Source of the DNA: Cupriavidus consociatus
GTDB taxonomy: Bacteria > Pseudomonadota > Gammaproteobacteria > Burkholderiales > Burkholderiaceae
Direction: 5' to 3'
DNA length: 64,000 bases
NCBI RefSeq assembly: GCF_017814975.1
Contig: NZ_JAGIQA010000005.1
Span: forward strand, 1 to 64,000
Shown: piece by piece, positions 42,859-51,726 of the stretch
How positions within the stretch are numbered: position 1 is the stretch's first letter
How the letters are laid out: the number at the start of each line of letters is the position of its first letter
Position numbers and translations under genes: made by a program
Notes under the pieces: generated by a model
Seen by the model: the letters and a program-made list of their open reading frames with translations, nothing else
Database searches by the model: none
What the model was told of the DNA's origin: nothing

Positions 42859-43653
42859 ATGAAGAAGTTGGCCCTTGCAGTCAGCGCGGTCGTCCTGTCC
42901 GGCGCCGCCGCCACCGCGTATGCCCAGAGCACCGACGCGGCAGCGGCGCCCGCCGCCGCCGCTGCCGAGCCGGCATCGCCGCACACCTTCACGGCCAACG
43001 TGTCGCTGGTTTCTGACTACCGCTATCGCGGCATCAGCCAGACCAACCTGCGCCCGGCCATTCAGGGCGGCTTCGACTATGCGCATGAGAGCGGCTTCTA
43101 CGTGGGCAACTGGAACTCGAGCATCAGCTGGCTCGAGGACGCCAACCCCGCCGTGTCGGCGCCGGTCGAGATGGACTTCTACGGCGGCTTCAAGAACACC
43201 TTCAAGGTGTCGGGCGTGGAACTGAGCTACGACCTGGGCGTGCTCGAGTACTACTACCCGGGCGGCTACAACAACCCGCGCCCGTACACCACCGAGCTGT
43301 ATGCCGGCATCGGCTGGGGCCCGGTGTTCCTGAAGTACTCGCACTCGGTCACCAACCTGTTCGGTTGGGCCGACAGCAAGAACAGCTACTACGTCGACCT
43401 GACCGCCAACGTGCCGCTGAACTTCTGGGACCTGACTCTGAACGCGCACGTCGGCTACCAGGGCGTGAAGCACAACAGCGACGCCTCCTACACCGACTGG
43501 AAGATCGGCCTGACCAAGGACCTGGGCAAGGGTTTTGCGCTGGCCGTGGCCTACGTCGACACGAACGCCAAGGAAGTCGCCTATACCAGTGCCAACCGCG
43601 GCCGCTACCTGGGCAAGGCGACGGCCTGGGCCTCGATCACCAAGACTTTTTAA
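42859..43653 (+). CDS. TorF family putative porin
   Basis: A 264-residue outer-membrane beta-barrel protein of the TIGR02001/TorF group. Signal peptide to about residue 22 (ending ATAYAQS), a short Ala/Pro-rich spacer, then alternating amphipathic strands rich in aromatic residues (SLVSDYRYRGISQTNLRPAIQGGFDYAH ... KATAWASITKTF, ending in Phe as usual for barrel proteins). The ligand is unknown. It is the first gene of a sigma-54-driven operon with glnK and amtB, which implies a role in nitrogen limitation. AAGGAGAAG precedes the ATG. Confidence 0.88.
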   Translation: MKKLALAVSAVVLSGAAATAYAQSTDAAAAPAAAAAEPASPHTFTANVSLVSDYRYRGISQTNLRPAIQGGFDYAHESGFYVGNWNSSISWLEDANPAVSAPVEMDFYGGFKNTFKVSGVELSYDLGVLEYYYPGGYNNPRPYTTELYAGIGWGPVFLKYSHSVTNLFGWADSKNSYYVDLTANVPLNFWDLTLNAHVGYQGVKHNSDASYTDWKIGLTKDLGKGFALAVAYVDTNAKEVAYTSANRGRYLGKATAWASITKTF

Positions 43654-43679
43654 TCACCGCTGCAGGCCGGGCAGGCTGA

Positions 43680-44045
<366 letters not shown>

Positions 44046-44077
44046 CCCAAGACAGCATAGAGACAGAGGCTAATCAC

Positions 44078-45643
44078 ATGAAAACCTGGATCAAGCGATT
44101 CCTGACGGCCGGCGCGATGGCGCTGGCCATCGGCACGGCGGGCGTGGGCATGTCCGCGCCTGCCGCCGCACAGGACAAGCCGGCGGCGGAGGCTTCGGCC
44201 CCGGCCGCCTCGGCGGCCCCCGCTCCCGCCGCTGCTGCAGCGGCAGCCGCACCAGCCGCCGCGCCGGCTGCCGCCCCCGCGGCGGCGGCCCCGGCCGCTC
44301 CCGCTGAAGCCGCCGCCGCACCGGCAGCCCCGCAGCCCAACAAGGGCGACGTGGCCTGGCTGCTGGTGGCCACCGCCTTCGTCATCCTGATGACGCTGCC
44401 GGGCCTGGCGCTGTTCTACGGCGGCCTGGTGCGTTCCAAGAACATGCTGTCGGTGCTGATGCAGTGCCTGGTGATCTTCTCGCTGGTGGCGCTGCTGTGG
44501 GCGATCTATGGCTACAGCTTCGCCTTCACCGAGGGCAACGCCTTCTTCGGCGGCACCGACCGGCTCTTCATGAAGGGGCTGACGGTGGAAGCCATGGCGG
44601 CTACCTTCAGCAAGGGCGTGGTGATCCCGGAACTGGGCTTCTTCGCCTTCCAGTGCGCCTTCGCCTGCATCACCTGCGGTCTGATCATCGGCGCCTTCGC
44701 GGAGCGCGCCAAGTTCTCGGCCGTGCTGGTGTTCGTGGTGCTGTGGTTCACCTTCGCCTACACCCCGATGGCGCACATGGTCTGGTTCTGGCCGGGTCCT
44801 GACGCCTACACCGACGCTGCCGCCGGCGCTGCCGCGACCGCCAAGTCGGGCTGGCTGTTCCAGAAGGGCGCGCTCGACTACGCGGGCGGCACCGTGGTGC
44901 ACATCAACGCCGCCGTGGCGGGCCTGGTGGGCGCGTACCTGTTCGGCAAGCGCATCGGCTTCGGCCGCGAGGCGATCCGTCCGCACAGCCTGACCTTCAC
45001 CATGGTCGGTGCCTCGCTGCTGTGGTTCGGCTGGTTCGGCTTCAACGCCGGCTCGGGCCTGGAAGCCAGCGCCGGTGCCGCCCTGGCCTTCGTCAACACC
45101 CTGCTGGCGACCTGCGCCGCGGTGCTGGCGTGGACCTTTGGCGAGTGGATCGGCAAGGGCAAGCCGTCGATGCTGGGCGGTGCCTCGGGCGCAGTGGCCG
45201 GCCTGGTGGCAATCACCCCGGCAGCCGGTTTTGTCGGCCCGATGGGCTCGATCGTGATGGGCCTGGTGGCTGGCCTGCTGTGCCTGTGGGGCGTGACCGG
45301 CCTGAAGCGCATGCTGGGCATGGACGACTCGCTGGACGTGTTCGGCGTGCACGGCGTGGGCGGCATCGTGGGCGCGCTGCTGACCGGCGTGTTCGCCGCG
45401 CCGAGCCTGGGCGGCACCGGCATCTACGATTACGTGGCCAACAAGGTGGCGGAAGACTATTCGATCGCCGGCCAGCTGTGGGTGCAGTTCGAAGGCGTGC
45501 TGACCACGGTGGTGTGGTCAGGCATCGTGTCCTTCGTGGCCTACAAGCTGGTGGACATGCTGATCGGCCTGCGGGTGCCCGAAGACGAAGAGCGCGAGGG
45601 CCTGGATATCACCTCGCACGGCGAGACCGCATATGAAGGCTGA
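44078..45643 (+). CDS. amtB: Ammonium transporter AmtB
   Basis: A 521-residue ammonium channel. Signal peptide (residues 1-31, ending SAPAAAQ), then an unusual stretch of about 55 residues made almost entirely of Ala and Pro, then 11 transmembrane spans starting at DVAWLLVATAFVILM. The twin pore histidines lie in GGTVVHINAAVAGLV and LDVFGVHGVGGIVG. It moves ammonium across the inner membrane and is gated by GlnK, 32 bp upstream. The Ala/Pro linker is low-complexity and could vary among strains. Confidence 0.95.
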   Translation: MKTWIKRFLTAGAMALAIGTAGVGMSAPAAAQDKPAAEASAPAASAAPAPAAAAAAAAPAAAPAAAPAAAAPAAPAEAAAAPAAPQPNKGDVAWLLVATAFVILMTLPGLALFYGGLVRSKNMLSVLMQCLVIFSLVALLWAIYGYSFAFTEGNAFFGGTDRLFMKGLTVEAMAATFSKGVVIPELGFFAFQCAFACITCGLIIGAFAERAKFSAVLVFVVLWFTFAYTPMAHMVWFWPGPDAYTDAAAGAAATAKSGWLFQKGALDYAGGTVVHINAAVAGLVGAYLFGKRIGFGREAIRPHSLTFTMVGASLLWFGWFGFNAGSGLEASAGAALAFVNTLLATCAAVLAWTFGEWIGKGKPSMLGGASGAVAGLVAITPAAGFVGPMGSIVMGLVAGLLCLWGVTGLKRMLGMDDSLDVFGVHGVGGIVGALLTGVFAAPSLGGTGIYDYVANKVAEDYSIAGQLWVQFEGVLTTVVWSGIVSFVAYKLVDMLIGLRVPEDEEREGLDITSHGETAYEG

Positions 45644-45698
45644 TCGCCAGGGTGTTGTGCTGGAGAGCTGATTGGGAATCGGTCTCTCAGGAGTTTTG

Positions 45699-45721
45699 CC
45701 CGGCCGCGAGCCGGGTTTTTT
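45699..45721 (+). terminator. Terminator after amtB
   Basis: CCCGGC-CGCGA-GCCGGG hairpin followed by six T, 55 bp after the amtB stop. Confidence 0.88.
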
Positions 45722-45902
45722 CTATGTCTTATCAAGCGGGCATTATGACCGACCACAACGCGATGCCGGATCGCGGGGCGGCTGCCCGGAGAAAACTCGC
45801 AAAAGGCGCCAGCCCAATGCCGGAGCGGGCTGGCAGCCGATCTCCCCGGCACGCACGCGGGCTTTTCGCAAAGTGCTTAACTCCGATCTTAAAAAGCTTC
45901 AA

Positions 45903-46019
45903 TTGTCTTTAATGTGCGGGGCACATACATTGCCAGTGAGGCAGTTTCCTCCACCTGCAGAACGCTCCCCGTATCTGTCAGGCCATTTAAAAGCGCGGTG
46001 CTTACCGCGCTTTTTTTTT
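45903..46019 (+). ncRNA. Candidate small RNA upstream of gshA
   Basis: Between amtB and gshA (45644-46168) there is no convincing gene. A promoter-like pair TTGTCT (45903-45908) and TACATT (45926-45931) with 17-bp spacing is followed, about 80 bp later, by a strong terminator (AGCGCGGT-GCTT-ACCGCGCT and nine T). The implied RNA runs from about 45938 to 46019, contains no sensible reading frame, and carries a TTTCCTCC segment that could pair with ribosome-binding sites. It could instead be a separately terminated leader of gshA. Confidence 0.45.
45992..46019 (+). terminator. Strong intrinsic terminator
   Basis: Perfect 8-bp stem AGCGCGGT/ACCGCGCT with a GCTT loop, ending in nine T. It stands 150 bp upstream of gshA and does not follow any gene, so it implies a short transcript of its own. 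Confidence 0.9.
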
Positions 46020-46168
46020 GCCCGCGGCGGCGGCCCTTTATTTCCCGCGCGGCGTCCCCATATCGTTTTCCCTCATGCCACGGGCCTGCATATCCTTATC
46101 AGGAGTGTGCCAGCGCCTGTTTGGCCGTTCCTCTACAATCGGGGCGAACGATAAAGACGATCTATAGG

Positions 46169-47470
46169 ATGGATATGGTCCCGCATCTCATCACCGCGCT
46201 GAACGGTCCTCTGCTCGAACTGGAGAAGAAGATCCTGGACGCCACCCCGTCGATCGAGCGCTGGTTCAGGCTGGAATGGCAGGAGCATACGCCCCCCTTC
46301 TATTGTTCGGTGGACCTGCGCAACGCCGGCTTCAAGCTGGCGCCGGTCGACACCAACCTGTTCCCGGGCGGCTTCAACAACCTGGCACCGGAAATGCTGC
46401 CGCTGGCCGTGCAGGCGGCGATGGCGGCGATCGAGAAGATCTGCCCCGATGCCAAGAACCTGCTGCTGATTCCGGAACGTCACACGCGCAACATGTTCTA
46501 CCTGCAGAACGTGGCGCGGCTGTCGCTGATCATGCGCCAGGCGGGGCTGAATGTGCGCCTGGGCTCGCTGTCCGAGGAAATCACCGAGCCGACCCCGATC
46601 GAGCTGCCCGATGGCCAGACCCTGGTGGTCGAGCCGCTGGCGCGCCTGGGCACCAAGGGCCGCCGGCTGGGGCTGAAGGACTTCGATCCGTGCTCGATCC
46701 TGCTGAACAATGACCTGTCGGCCGGGATCCCGCCGATCCTGGAAAACATCAACGAGCAGTACCTGCTGCCGCCGCTGCATGCCGGCTGGTCGACCCGCCG
46801 CAAGACCAGCCACTTTGCCGCTTACGACGAGGTGGCCAAGAAGTTCTCCAAGCTGATCGACATCGACCAGTGGATGGTCAACCCGTACTTTGCCCGCTGC
46901 ACCGGCGTGAATTTCCACGAGCGCGTGGGCGAGGAAGAGCTGGCCGACGCGGTCGAAGGCGTGCTGAAGAAGATCGCCAAGAAGTACCGCGAGTACGGCA
47001 TCAAGGAAACGCCATACGTGGTGGTCAAGGCCGATGCCGGCACCTACGGCATGGGCATCATGACCGTGCGCGACCCGTCCGAGGTCAAGGGCCTGAACCG
47101 GAAAGAGCGCAACAAGATGAGCGTCGTCAAGGAAGGCCTCGAGGTCAGCGACGTCATCATCCAGGAAGGCGTGCACACCTTCGAGAAGGTCAACGAGGCG
47201 GTGGCCGAGCCGGTGGTCTACATGATCGACCGCTACGTGGTGGGCGGCTTCTACCGCGTGCACACCGGCCGCGGCAACGATGAAAACCTGAACGCCCCGG
47301 GCATGCATTTCGTGCCGCTGGCGTTCGCCCCCAACGGCATCCCCGACAGCCATGCCAAACCGGGTGCGGCGGTGCCGAACCGCTTCTATATGTACGGCGT
47401 GGTGGCGCGCCTGGCGCTGCTGGCGGCGTCTATCGAACTCGAAAAGACCGACCCGAACCCGATCCTGTGA
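46169..47470 (+). CDS. gshA: Glutamate-cysteine ligase GshA (T. ferrooxidans type)
   Basis: A 433-residue ligase of the beta-proteobacterial/Acidithiobacillus-type GshA family, not the enterobacterial type. Recognised by PFYCSVDLRNAGFKLAPVDTNLFPGGFNNL near the N-terminus and VVKADAGTYGMGIMTVRDPSE in the nucleotide region. It makes gamma-glutamylcysteine, the first step of glutathione synthesis. The ATG at 46169 (MDMVPHL) or 46175 may be the true start. gshB follows after 23 bp. Confidence 0.93.
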   Translation: MDMVPHLITALNGPLLELEKKILDATPSIERWFRLEWQEHTPPFYCSVDLRNAGFKLAPVDTNLFPGGFNNLAPEMLPLAVQAAMAAIEKICPDAKNLLLIPERHTRNMFYLQNVARLSLIMRQAGLNVRLGSLSEEITEPTPIELPDGQTLVVEPLARLGTKGRRLGLKDFDPCSILLNNDLSAGIPPILENINEQYLLPPLHAGWSTRRKTSHFAAYDEVAKKFSKLIDIDQWMVNPYFARCTGVNFHERVGEEELADAVEGVLKKIAKKYREYGIKETPYVVVKADAGTYGMGIMTVRDPSEVKGLNRKERNKMSVVKEGLEVSDVIIQEGVHTFEKVNEAVAEPVVYMIDRYVVGGFYRVHTGRGNDENLNAPGMHFVPLAFAPNGIPDSHAKPGAAVPNRFYMYGVVARLALLAASIELEKTDPNPIL

Positions 47471-47493
47471 CGAGCCCTGACGAGTCCTGACTG

Positions 47494-48447
47494 ATGCGCA
47501 TCCTCTTCATCACCGATCCGCTGGAGACCTTCAAGACCTACAAGGACTCCACCTATGCCATGATGACCGAGGCCGCCGCGCGCGGCCACGAGCTGTACTG
47601 GTGCCTGCAGCCGCAGCTGTGCCTGTCGGGCAGCACCGTCGAGACGCTGGCCACGCGCCTGCACCTGACGGGTGACGACAAGGCCTGGTACCGCGAAGGC
47701 AACAGCGCGCTGGAGCCGCTCTCCGCCTTCGACGCGGTGCTGATGCGCAAGGACCCGCCGTTCGACATGGAATACGTCACCAGCACCTGGCTGCTGGAGC
47801 TGGCCGAGCAGCAGGGCGCGCGCGTGTTCAACAAGCCGCGCGCGATCCGCGACCATTCCGAGAAGCTGGCGATCGCCCAGCATCCGGAATTCATCACGCC
47901 GACGCTGGTGACGCGCGACCTGGCACGCATCCGCGACTTCCATGCCGAGCACCGCGACATCATCGTCAAGCCGCTCGACGGCATGGGCGGCATGGGCGTG
48001 TTCCGGGTAGGCACGGACGGCATGAACCTGGCCGCCATCGTCGAGACGCTGGGCCAGGACGGCGCCCGCACCCTGATGGTGCAGCGCTACATCCCGGCGA
48101 TCAAGGACGGCGACAAGCGCATCCTGCTGATCGGCGGCGTGCCGGTGCCCTATTCGCTGGCGCGCGTGCCGATGGCCGGCGAAGTGCGCGGCAACCTGGC
48201 CGCCGGCGGCAGCGGCCGCGCCCAGGAGCTGAGCCAGCGCGACCGCGAGATCGCCGAATCGCTGGCGCCGGGGTTGTGGGAGCAGGGCCTGCTGCTGGTG
48301 GGCCTGGACGTGATCGGCGACTACCTGACGGAAGTCAATGTGACGAGTCCGACCTGCTTCCAGGAAATCACCCAGCAAACCGGGTTCCACGTCGCGGCGA
48401 TGTTCATCGACGCGCTCGAACACGCCGTGGGCGCCGCCGGCAGCTGA
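47494..48447 (+). CDS. gshB: Glutathione synthetase
   Basis: A 317-residue ATP-grasp enzyme that adds glycine to gamma-glutamylcysteine. The N-terminal MRILFITDPLETFKTYKDSTYAMM, the ATP loop VKPLDGMGGMGVFRV (about residues 158-172) and the C-terminal DVIGDYLTEVNVTSPTCFQEI are conserved. The length is standard. It is cotranscribed with gshA; the PTS genes follow after 78 bp with a possible TACAAT -10 of their own at about 48494. Confidence 0.95.
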   Translation: MRILFITDPLETFKTYKDSTYAMMTEAAARGHELYWCLQPQLCLSGSTVETLATRLHLTGDDKAWYREGNSALEPLSAFDAVLMRKDPPFDMEYVTSTWLLELAEQQGARVFNKPRAIRDHSEKLAIAQHPEFITPTLVTRDLARIRDFHAEHRDIIVKPLDGMGGMGVFRVGTDGMNLAAIVETLGQDGARTLMVQRYIPAIKDGDKRILLIGGVPVPYSLARVPMAGEVRGNLAAGGSGRAQELSQRDREIAESLAPGLWEQGLLLVGLDVIGDYLTEVNVTSPTCFQEITQQTGFHVAAMFIDALEHAVGAAGS

Positions 48448-48525
48448 ACGGCAACCGTCCCGGCTGGCAGCGGGAGCACGGGGGGCCGCCTGCTACAATC
48501 TGGGCAATCCAACGGATTCACCATC

Positions 48526-48981
48526 ATGGCAGGCATCCTGATCATCGCGCACACCCCGCTGGCTTCGGCCCTGCGCGATTGCGCCGCCCACGTCTACTGC
48601 GGCCAGCCGCAGCGGCTGGAAGCCATCGACGTCCTTCCCGATGCGGACCCCGCCGCCGTGCTGGCCGAGGCCAGGCGCCGCCTGGACGCCGTCTGCGAAG
48701 ACAATGGCGCGCTGGTCCTGACCGATATCTTCGGCGCGACCCCGGCCAATATCGCCGCGCGCCTGGCCGAGCCGGGCCGTGTGCGCGTGCTGGCCGGCGT
48801 CAACCTGCCCATGCTCGTGCGCGCCATCTGCTACCGCAACGAGAAGCTCGACCAGCTTGTCAACAAGGCGCTGGCGGGCGGCTCGCAAGGCGTGCTGCAG
48901 GTCGGCACCACCACCGTACAGAACCAAACCGCCAACCATCCCGACAAATATGCTGCAGAGGGACACCACCATCATCAATAA
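48526..48981 (+). CDS. PTS IIA component, mannose family
   Basis: A 151-residue mannose-type EIIA protein. The phosphorylated histidine is H9 in ILIIAHTPLA, and the fold is clear from VLTDIFGATPANIAARL. The C-terminus ends in a short His-rich tail (EGHHHHQ). It overlaps the start of ptsH by 32 bp. No EIIB or EIIC sugar permease follows, so this is a regulatory or incomplete PTS, as known in Cupriavidus relatives, where it affects carbon storage. Confidence 0.93.
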   Translation: MAGILIIAHTPLASALRDCAAHVYCGQPQRLEAIDVLPDADPAAVLAEARRRLDAVCEDNGALVLTDIFGATPANIAARLAEPGRVRVLAGVNLPMLVRAICYRNEKLDQLVNKALAGGSQGVLQVGTTTVQNQTANHPDKYAAEGHHHHQ

Positions 48982-49219
48982 GCTCGGACTGCATGCACGC
49001 GCGTCCGCCAAGCTGACCCAGCTCGCAGGCAGCTTCGTCAGCCAGGTCAAGATGTCCCGCAACGGGCGCCAGGTCGATGCCAAGAGCATCATGGGCGTGA
49101 TGATGCTGGCGGCCGGCATCGGCTCCACGGTGACCCTCGAGACCGACGGGCCCGACGAGCAGGAAGCCATGGATGCGTTGCTGGCGCTGATCGCCAACCG
49201 GTTTGGTGAGGGAGAGTGA
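48950..49219 (+). CDS. ptsH: Phosphocarrier protein HPr
   Basis: An 89-residue HPr. The active-site histidine is H15 (NKLGLHARASAKL), and the regulatory serine is S46 (DAKSIMGVM), so it is a candidate substrate for HPr kinase. Passes phosphate from EI to the IIA component. Its start lies inside the IIA gene; AGGTCGG-type upstream sequence is weak, so translation is probably coupled. Confidence 0.96.
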   Translation: MLQRDTTIINKLGLHARASAKLTQLAGSFVSQVKMSRNGRQVDAKSIMGVMMLAAGIGSTVTLETDGPDEQEAMDALLALIANRFGEGE

Positions 49220-49277
49220 GGCCGGCGGCCCCGCTCCCGCAACTTCGAATTCTTAAACGTTCCTGACGGAGCGGTAC

Positions 49278-51068
49278 ATGCCTTTCGCCCTGCACGGCAT
49301 CCCGGTCTCGCGCGGCGTGGCCATCGGCCGCGCGCACCTGCTCGCGCCCGCGGCGCTGGACGTGTCGCACTACCTGGTCGATGAAGACCAGCTCGATGCC
49401 GAGGTCGAACGGCTGCGCGCCGCCCGGGCCGCGGTGCGCGCGGAACTGGCGGCGCTCAAGCGCGACCTGCCGCGCGACGCGCCCGAGGAGATGGGCGCCT
49501 TCCTCGACGTGCACGCGATGATCCTCGACGACGAGGCGCTCGCGCGCGAGCCCGAGGCGCTGATCCGGGGCCGCCGCTACAACGCAGAGTGGGCACTCAC
49601 CACGCGGCTCGAAGAACTGATGCGCCAGTTCGACGAGATCGAGGACGAATACCTGCGCGAGCGCAAGGCCGACATCCAGCAGGTGGTCGAGCGCATCCTG
49701 AAGGCGCTGGCCGGCGCCCCCGTGCTGGTACCGGCGCCGGTGCCGGCACTGGCGGCCGACGGCGAGCCGGCGCCGGGCGTGATCGTGGTGGCCCACGACA
49801 TCGCCCCGGCCGACATGCTGCAGTTCCGCCACACCGTGTTCCACGGCTTTGTCACCGACCTGGGCGGGCGCACCTCGCACACCGCCATCGTCGCGCGCAG
49901 CCTGGATATCCCGGCCGCGGTGGGGGTGCAGAGCGCGAGCGAGCTGATCCGCCAGGACGACTGGATCATCATCGACGGCGACGCCGGGCTGGTGATCGTC
50001 GACCCCACGGCCATCATCCTCGAGGAATACCGCCACCGGCAAAGCGAGCGCGCGCTGGAGAAGAAGCACCTGCAGCGGCTGCGCCATACCCCGGCGGTGA
50101 CGCTGGACGGGCTCGAGATCGAGCTGCTGGCCAATATCGAGATGGCCGAGGACGCCGGCTCCGCGCTGTCTGCGGGCGCGGTGGGCGTCGGCCTGTTCCG
50201 GTCCGAGTTCCTGTTCATGAACCGGCGCGGCGAACTGCCGGACGAGGAAGAGCAGTTCCAGGCCTACCGCGGCGCGGTCGACGCCATGCACGGGCTGCCG
50301 GTGACCATCCGCACCATCGATATCGGCGCGGACAAGCCGCTCGACGGCCGCGACGGACGCGATGGCCGCGGCGACGGGCGGGGCGATGACTTCGAAACGG
50401 CGCTAAACCCGGCGCTGGGGCTGCGCGCGATCCGCTGGTCGCTGTCGGAGCCGACCATGTTCCTGACCCAGCTGCGGGCGCTGCTGCGCGCCTCGGCCTT
50501 CGGTCCGGTGCGGCTGCTGGTGCCGATGCTGGCGCACGCCAGCGAGATCGACCAGACCCTGGCGCTGATCGCCAAGGCCAAGCGCCAGCTGGACGAGCGC
50601 GGCGAGCCGTATGACCCCGGCATGAAGGTCGGCGCCATGATCGAGATCCCGGCGGCGGTGCTGCTGCTGCCGCTGTTCCTGCGCAAGATGGATTTCCTGT
50701 CCATCGGCACCAACGACCTGATCCAGTACACGCTGGCGATCGACCGCGCCGACAATGCCGTGGCGCACCTGTTCGATCCGCTGCACCCGGCCGTGCTGCA
50801 ACTGGTGGCGCGCACCATCCGCGAGGCCAACCGCGCCGGCGTTCCGGTGGCCGTGTGTGGCGAAATGGCGGGGGATCCTTCCATGACGCGGCTGCTGCTG
50901 GGCATGGGCCTGCGCGAGTTCTCGATGCACCCGGCGCAGTTGCTGCGGGTCAAACAGGAGATCCTGCACGCCAATTGCGAGCACCTCGAACCGCTGGTGG
51001 ACCAGGTGCTCAATGCCTATGATCCCGAGGACCTCGCGGCGGCGCTGAGCCAGATCTCCAGACCCTGA
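49278..51068 (+). CDS. ptsI: Phosphoenolpyruvate-protein phosphotransferase, enzyme I
   Basis: A 596-residue enzyme I. The phosphorylated histidine is H201 in GGRTSHTAIVAR. The PEP-binding C-domain has GVGLFRSEFLFM, LNPALGLRAIRW, GAMIEIPAAVL and FLSIGTNDLIQYTLAIDR, and the catalytic Cys region AVCGEMAGD. A short Gly/Asp/Arg-rich insert (DGRDGRDGRGDGRGDD, near residue 356-371) is unlike the family and low in complexity. It autophosphorylates with PEP and feeds HPr. GACGGAG lies upstream of the ATG. Confidence 0.95.
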   Translation: MPFALHGIPVSRGVAIGRAHLLAPAALDVSHYLVDEDQLDAEVERLRAARAAVRAELAALKRDLPRDAPEEMGAFLDVHAMILDDEALAREPEALIRGRRYNAEWALTTRLEELMRQFDEIEDEYLRERKADIQQVVERILKALAGAPVLVPAPVPALAADGEPAPGVIVVAHDIAPADMLQFRHTVFHGFVTDLGGRTSHTAIVARSLDIPAAVGVQSASELIRQDDWIIIDGDAGLVIVDPTAIILEEYRHRQSERALEKKHLQRLRHTPAVTLDGLEIELLANIEMAEDAGSALSAGAVGVGLFRSEFLFMNRRGELPDEEEQFQAYRGAVDAMHGLPVTIRTIDIGADKPLDGRDGRDGRGDGRGDDFETALNPALGLRAIRWSLSEPTMFLTQLRALLRASAFGPVRLLVPMLAHASEIDQTLALIAKAKRQLDERGEPYDPGMKVGAMIEIPAAVLLLPLFLRKMDFLSIGTNDLIQYTLAIDRADNAVAHLFDPLHPAVLQLVARTIREANRAGVPVAVCGEMAGDPSMTRLLLGMGLREFSMHPAQLLRVKQEILHANCEHLEPLVDQVLNAYDPEDLAAALSQISRP

Positions 51069-51094
51069 TAGGGGCAGGGTTTTCCGAGGGCGCG

Positions 51095-51152
51095 AGGCGG
51101 CAAACGAGGCACTTTAAGCTACCGGAGAGTGCCGCTTCCGCCGCCTTCTTTT
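51095..51152 (+). terminator. Branched terminator after ptsI
   Basis: An outer stem AGGCGGC/GCCGCCT (51095-51101 and 51140-51146) encloses an inner stem GGCACT/AGTGCC (51108-51113 and 51128-51133), followed by TCTTTT. It starts 27 bp after the ptsI stop. Confidence 0.7.
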
Positions 51153-51203
51153 AACGTCTGATGCAGTTTTACCACCCGATGTGCAGAGACGTTCCCATGT
51201 CGC

Positions 51204-51226
51204 TAATGGGAATTGTTATCATTTTC
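51204..51226. promoter_or_regulatory. Fur-like box upstream of bfd
   Basis: AATGGGAATTGTTATCATTTTC contains the AATTGTTATCATT core of a Fur site; a TGATATTC -10-like element lies just downstream. It stands about 70 bp before the bfd start. Iron control of bfd-bfr is well known in other proteobacteria. Confidence 0.55.
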
Positions 51227-51293
51227 GATCTCTGATATTCTGACGTTCATTCGCAGTGGCATGCCGGTGCCACGCGCCCCAACGGAGGGATTT

Positions 51294-51599
51294 GTGTACG
51301 TCTGCATCTGCAACCAGATCACCGATCGTGAGATCCACGGTGCCGCTCACCTGGGCGTCGAGACCCTCGACGAACTGGCCGAGACGCTTGGCGTCGGCAC
51401 ATGCTGCGGACGTTGCCGCGACTGCGCGCAGCAAGTGTTGCAGGAGGGCGTCGCGGCGGTGCGCAATGTCACCAAGGCCACGCTCGCAAGCATCCAGGTT
51501 GTGGAGATTTCTTCCTGTTCCGTGTCGGGCCCATGTACCATAATGGACACTCGGGACCCGGCAGTCGCGAACGACCAGCGCAAGGCGCTGGTTGCCTGA
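51294..51599 (+). CDS. bfd: Bacterioferritin-associated ferredoxin
   Basis: A 101-residue BFD-type [2Fe-2S] protein. Cluster ligands: C4 and C6 in VYVCICNQ, and the pair in GTCCGRCRDC (the last two about 42 and 45). It donates electrons to bacterioferritin to release stored iron. The GTG start at 51294 follows ACGGAGGG; the in-frame ATG codons further upstream lie in the Fur region. Compared with E. coli Bfd (64 residues) it has an extra C-terminal tail containing two or three cysteines (SSCSVSGPC) of unknown role. Confidence 0.9.
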   Translation: MYVCICNQITDREIHGAAHLGVETLDELAETLGVGTCCGRCRDCAQQVLQEGVAAVRNVTKATLASIQVVEISSCSVSGPCTIMDTRDPAVANDQRKALVA

Positions 51600-51726
51600 A
51601 CGCGCCCATGTGAGCTGAAAGTCAGTTCACGGCGCGTTTTGCGCATTTCTATTCTCACCGACTGCACGCGGCGCCAATGGCGCCGCTTCGTGTTTTTGCG
51701 CGGGCCCGATGCAACAGGAGCCGCCA

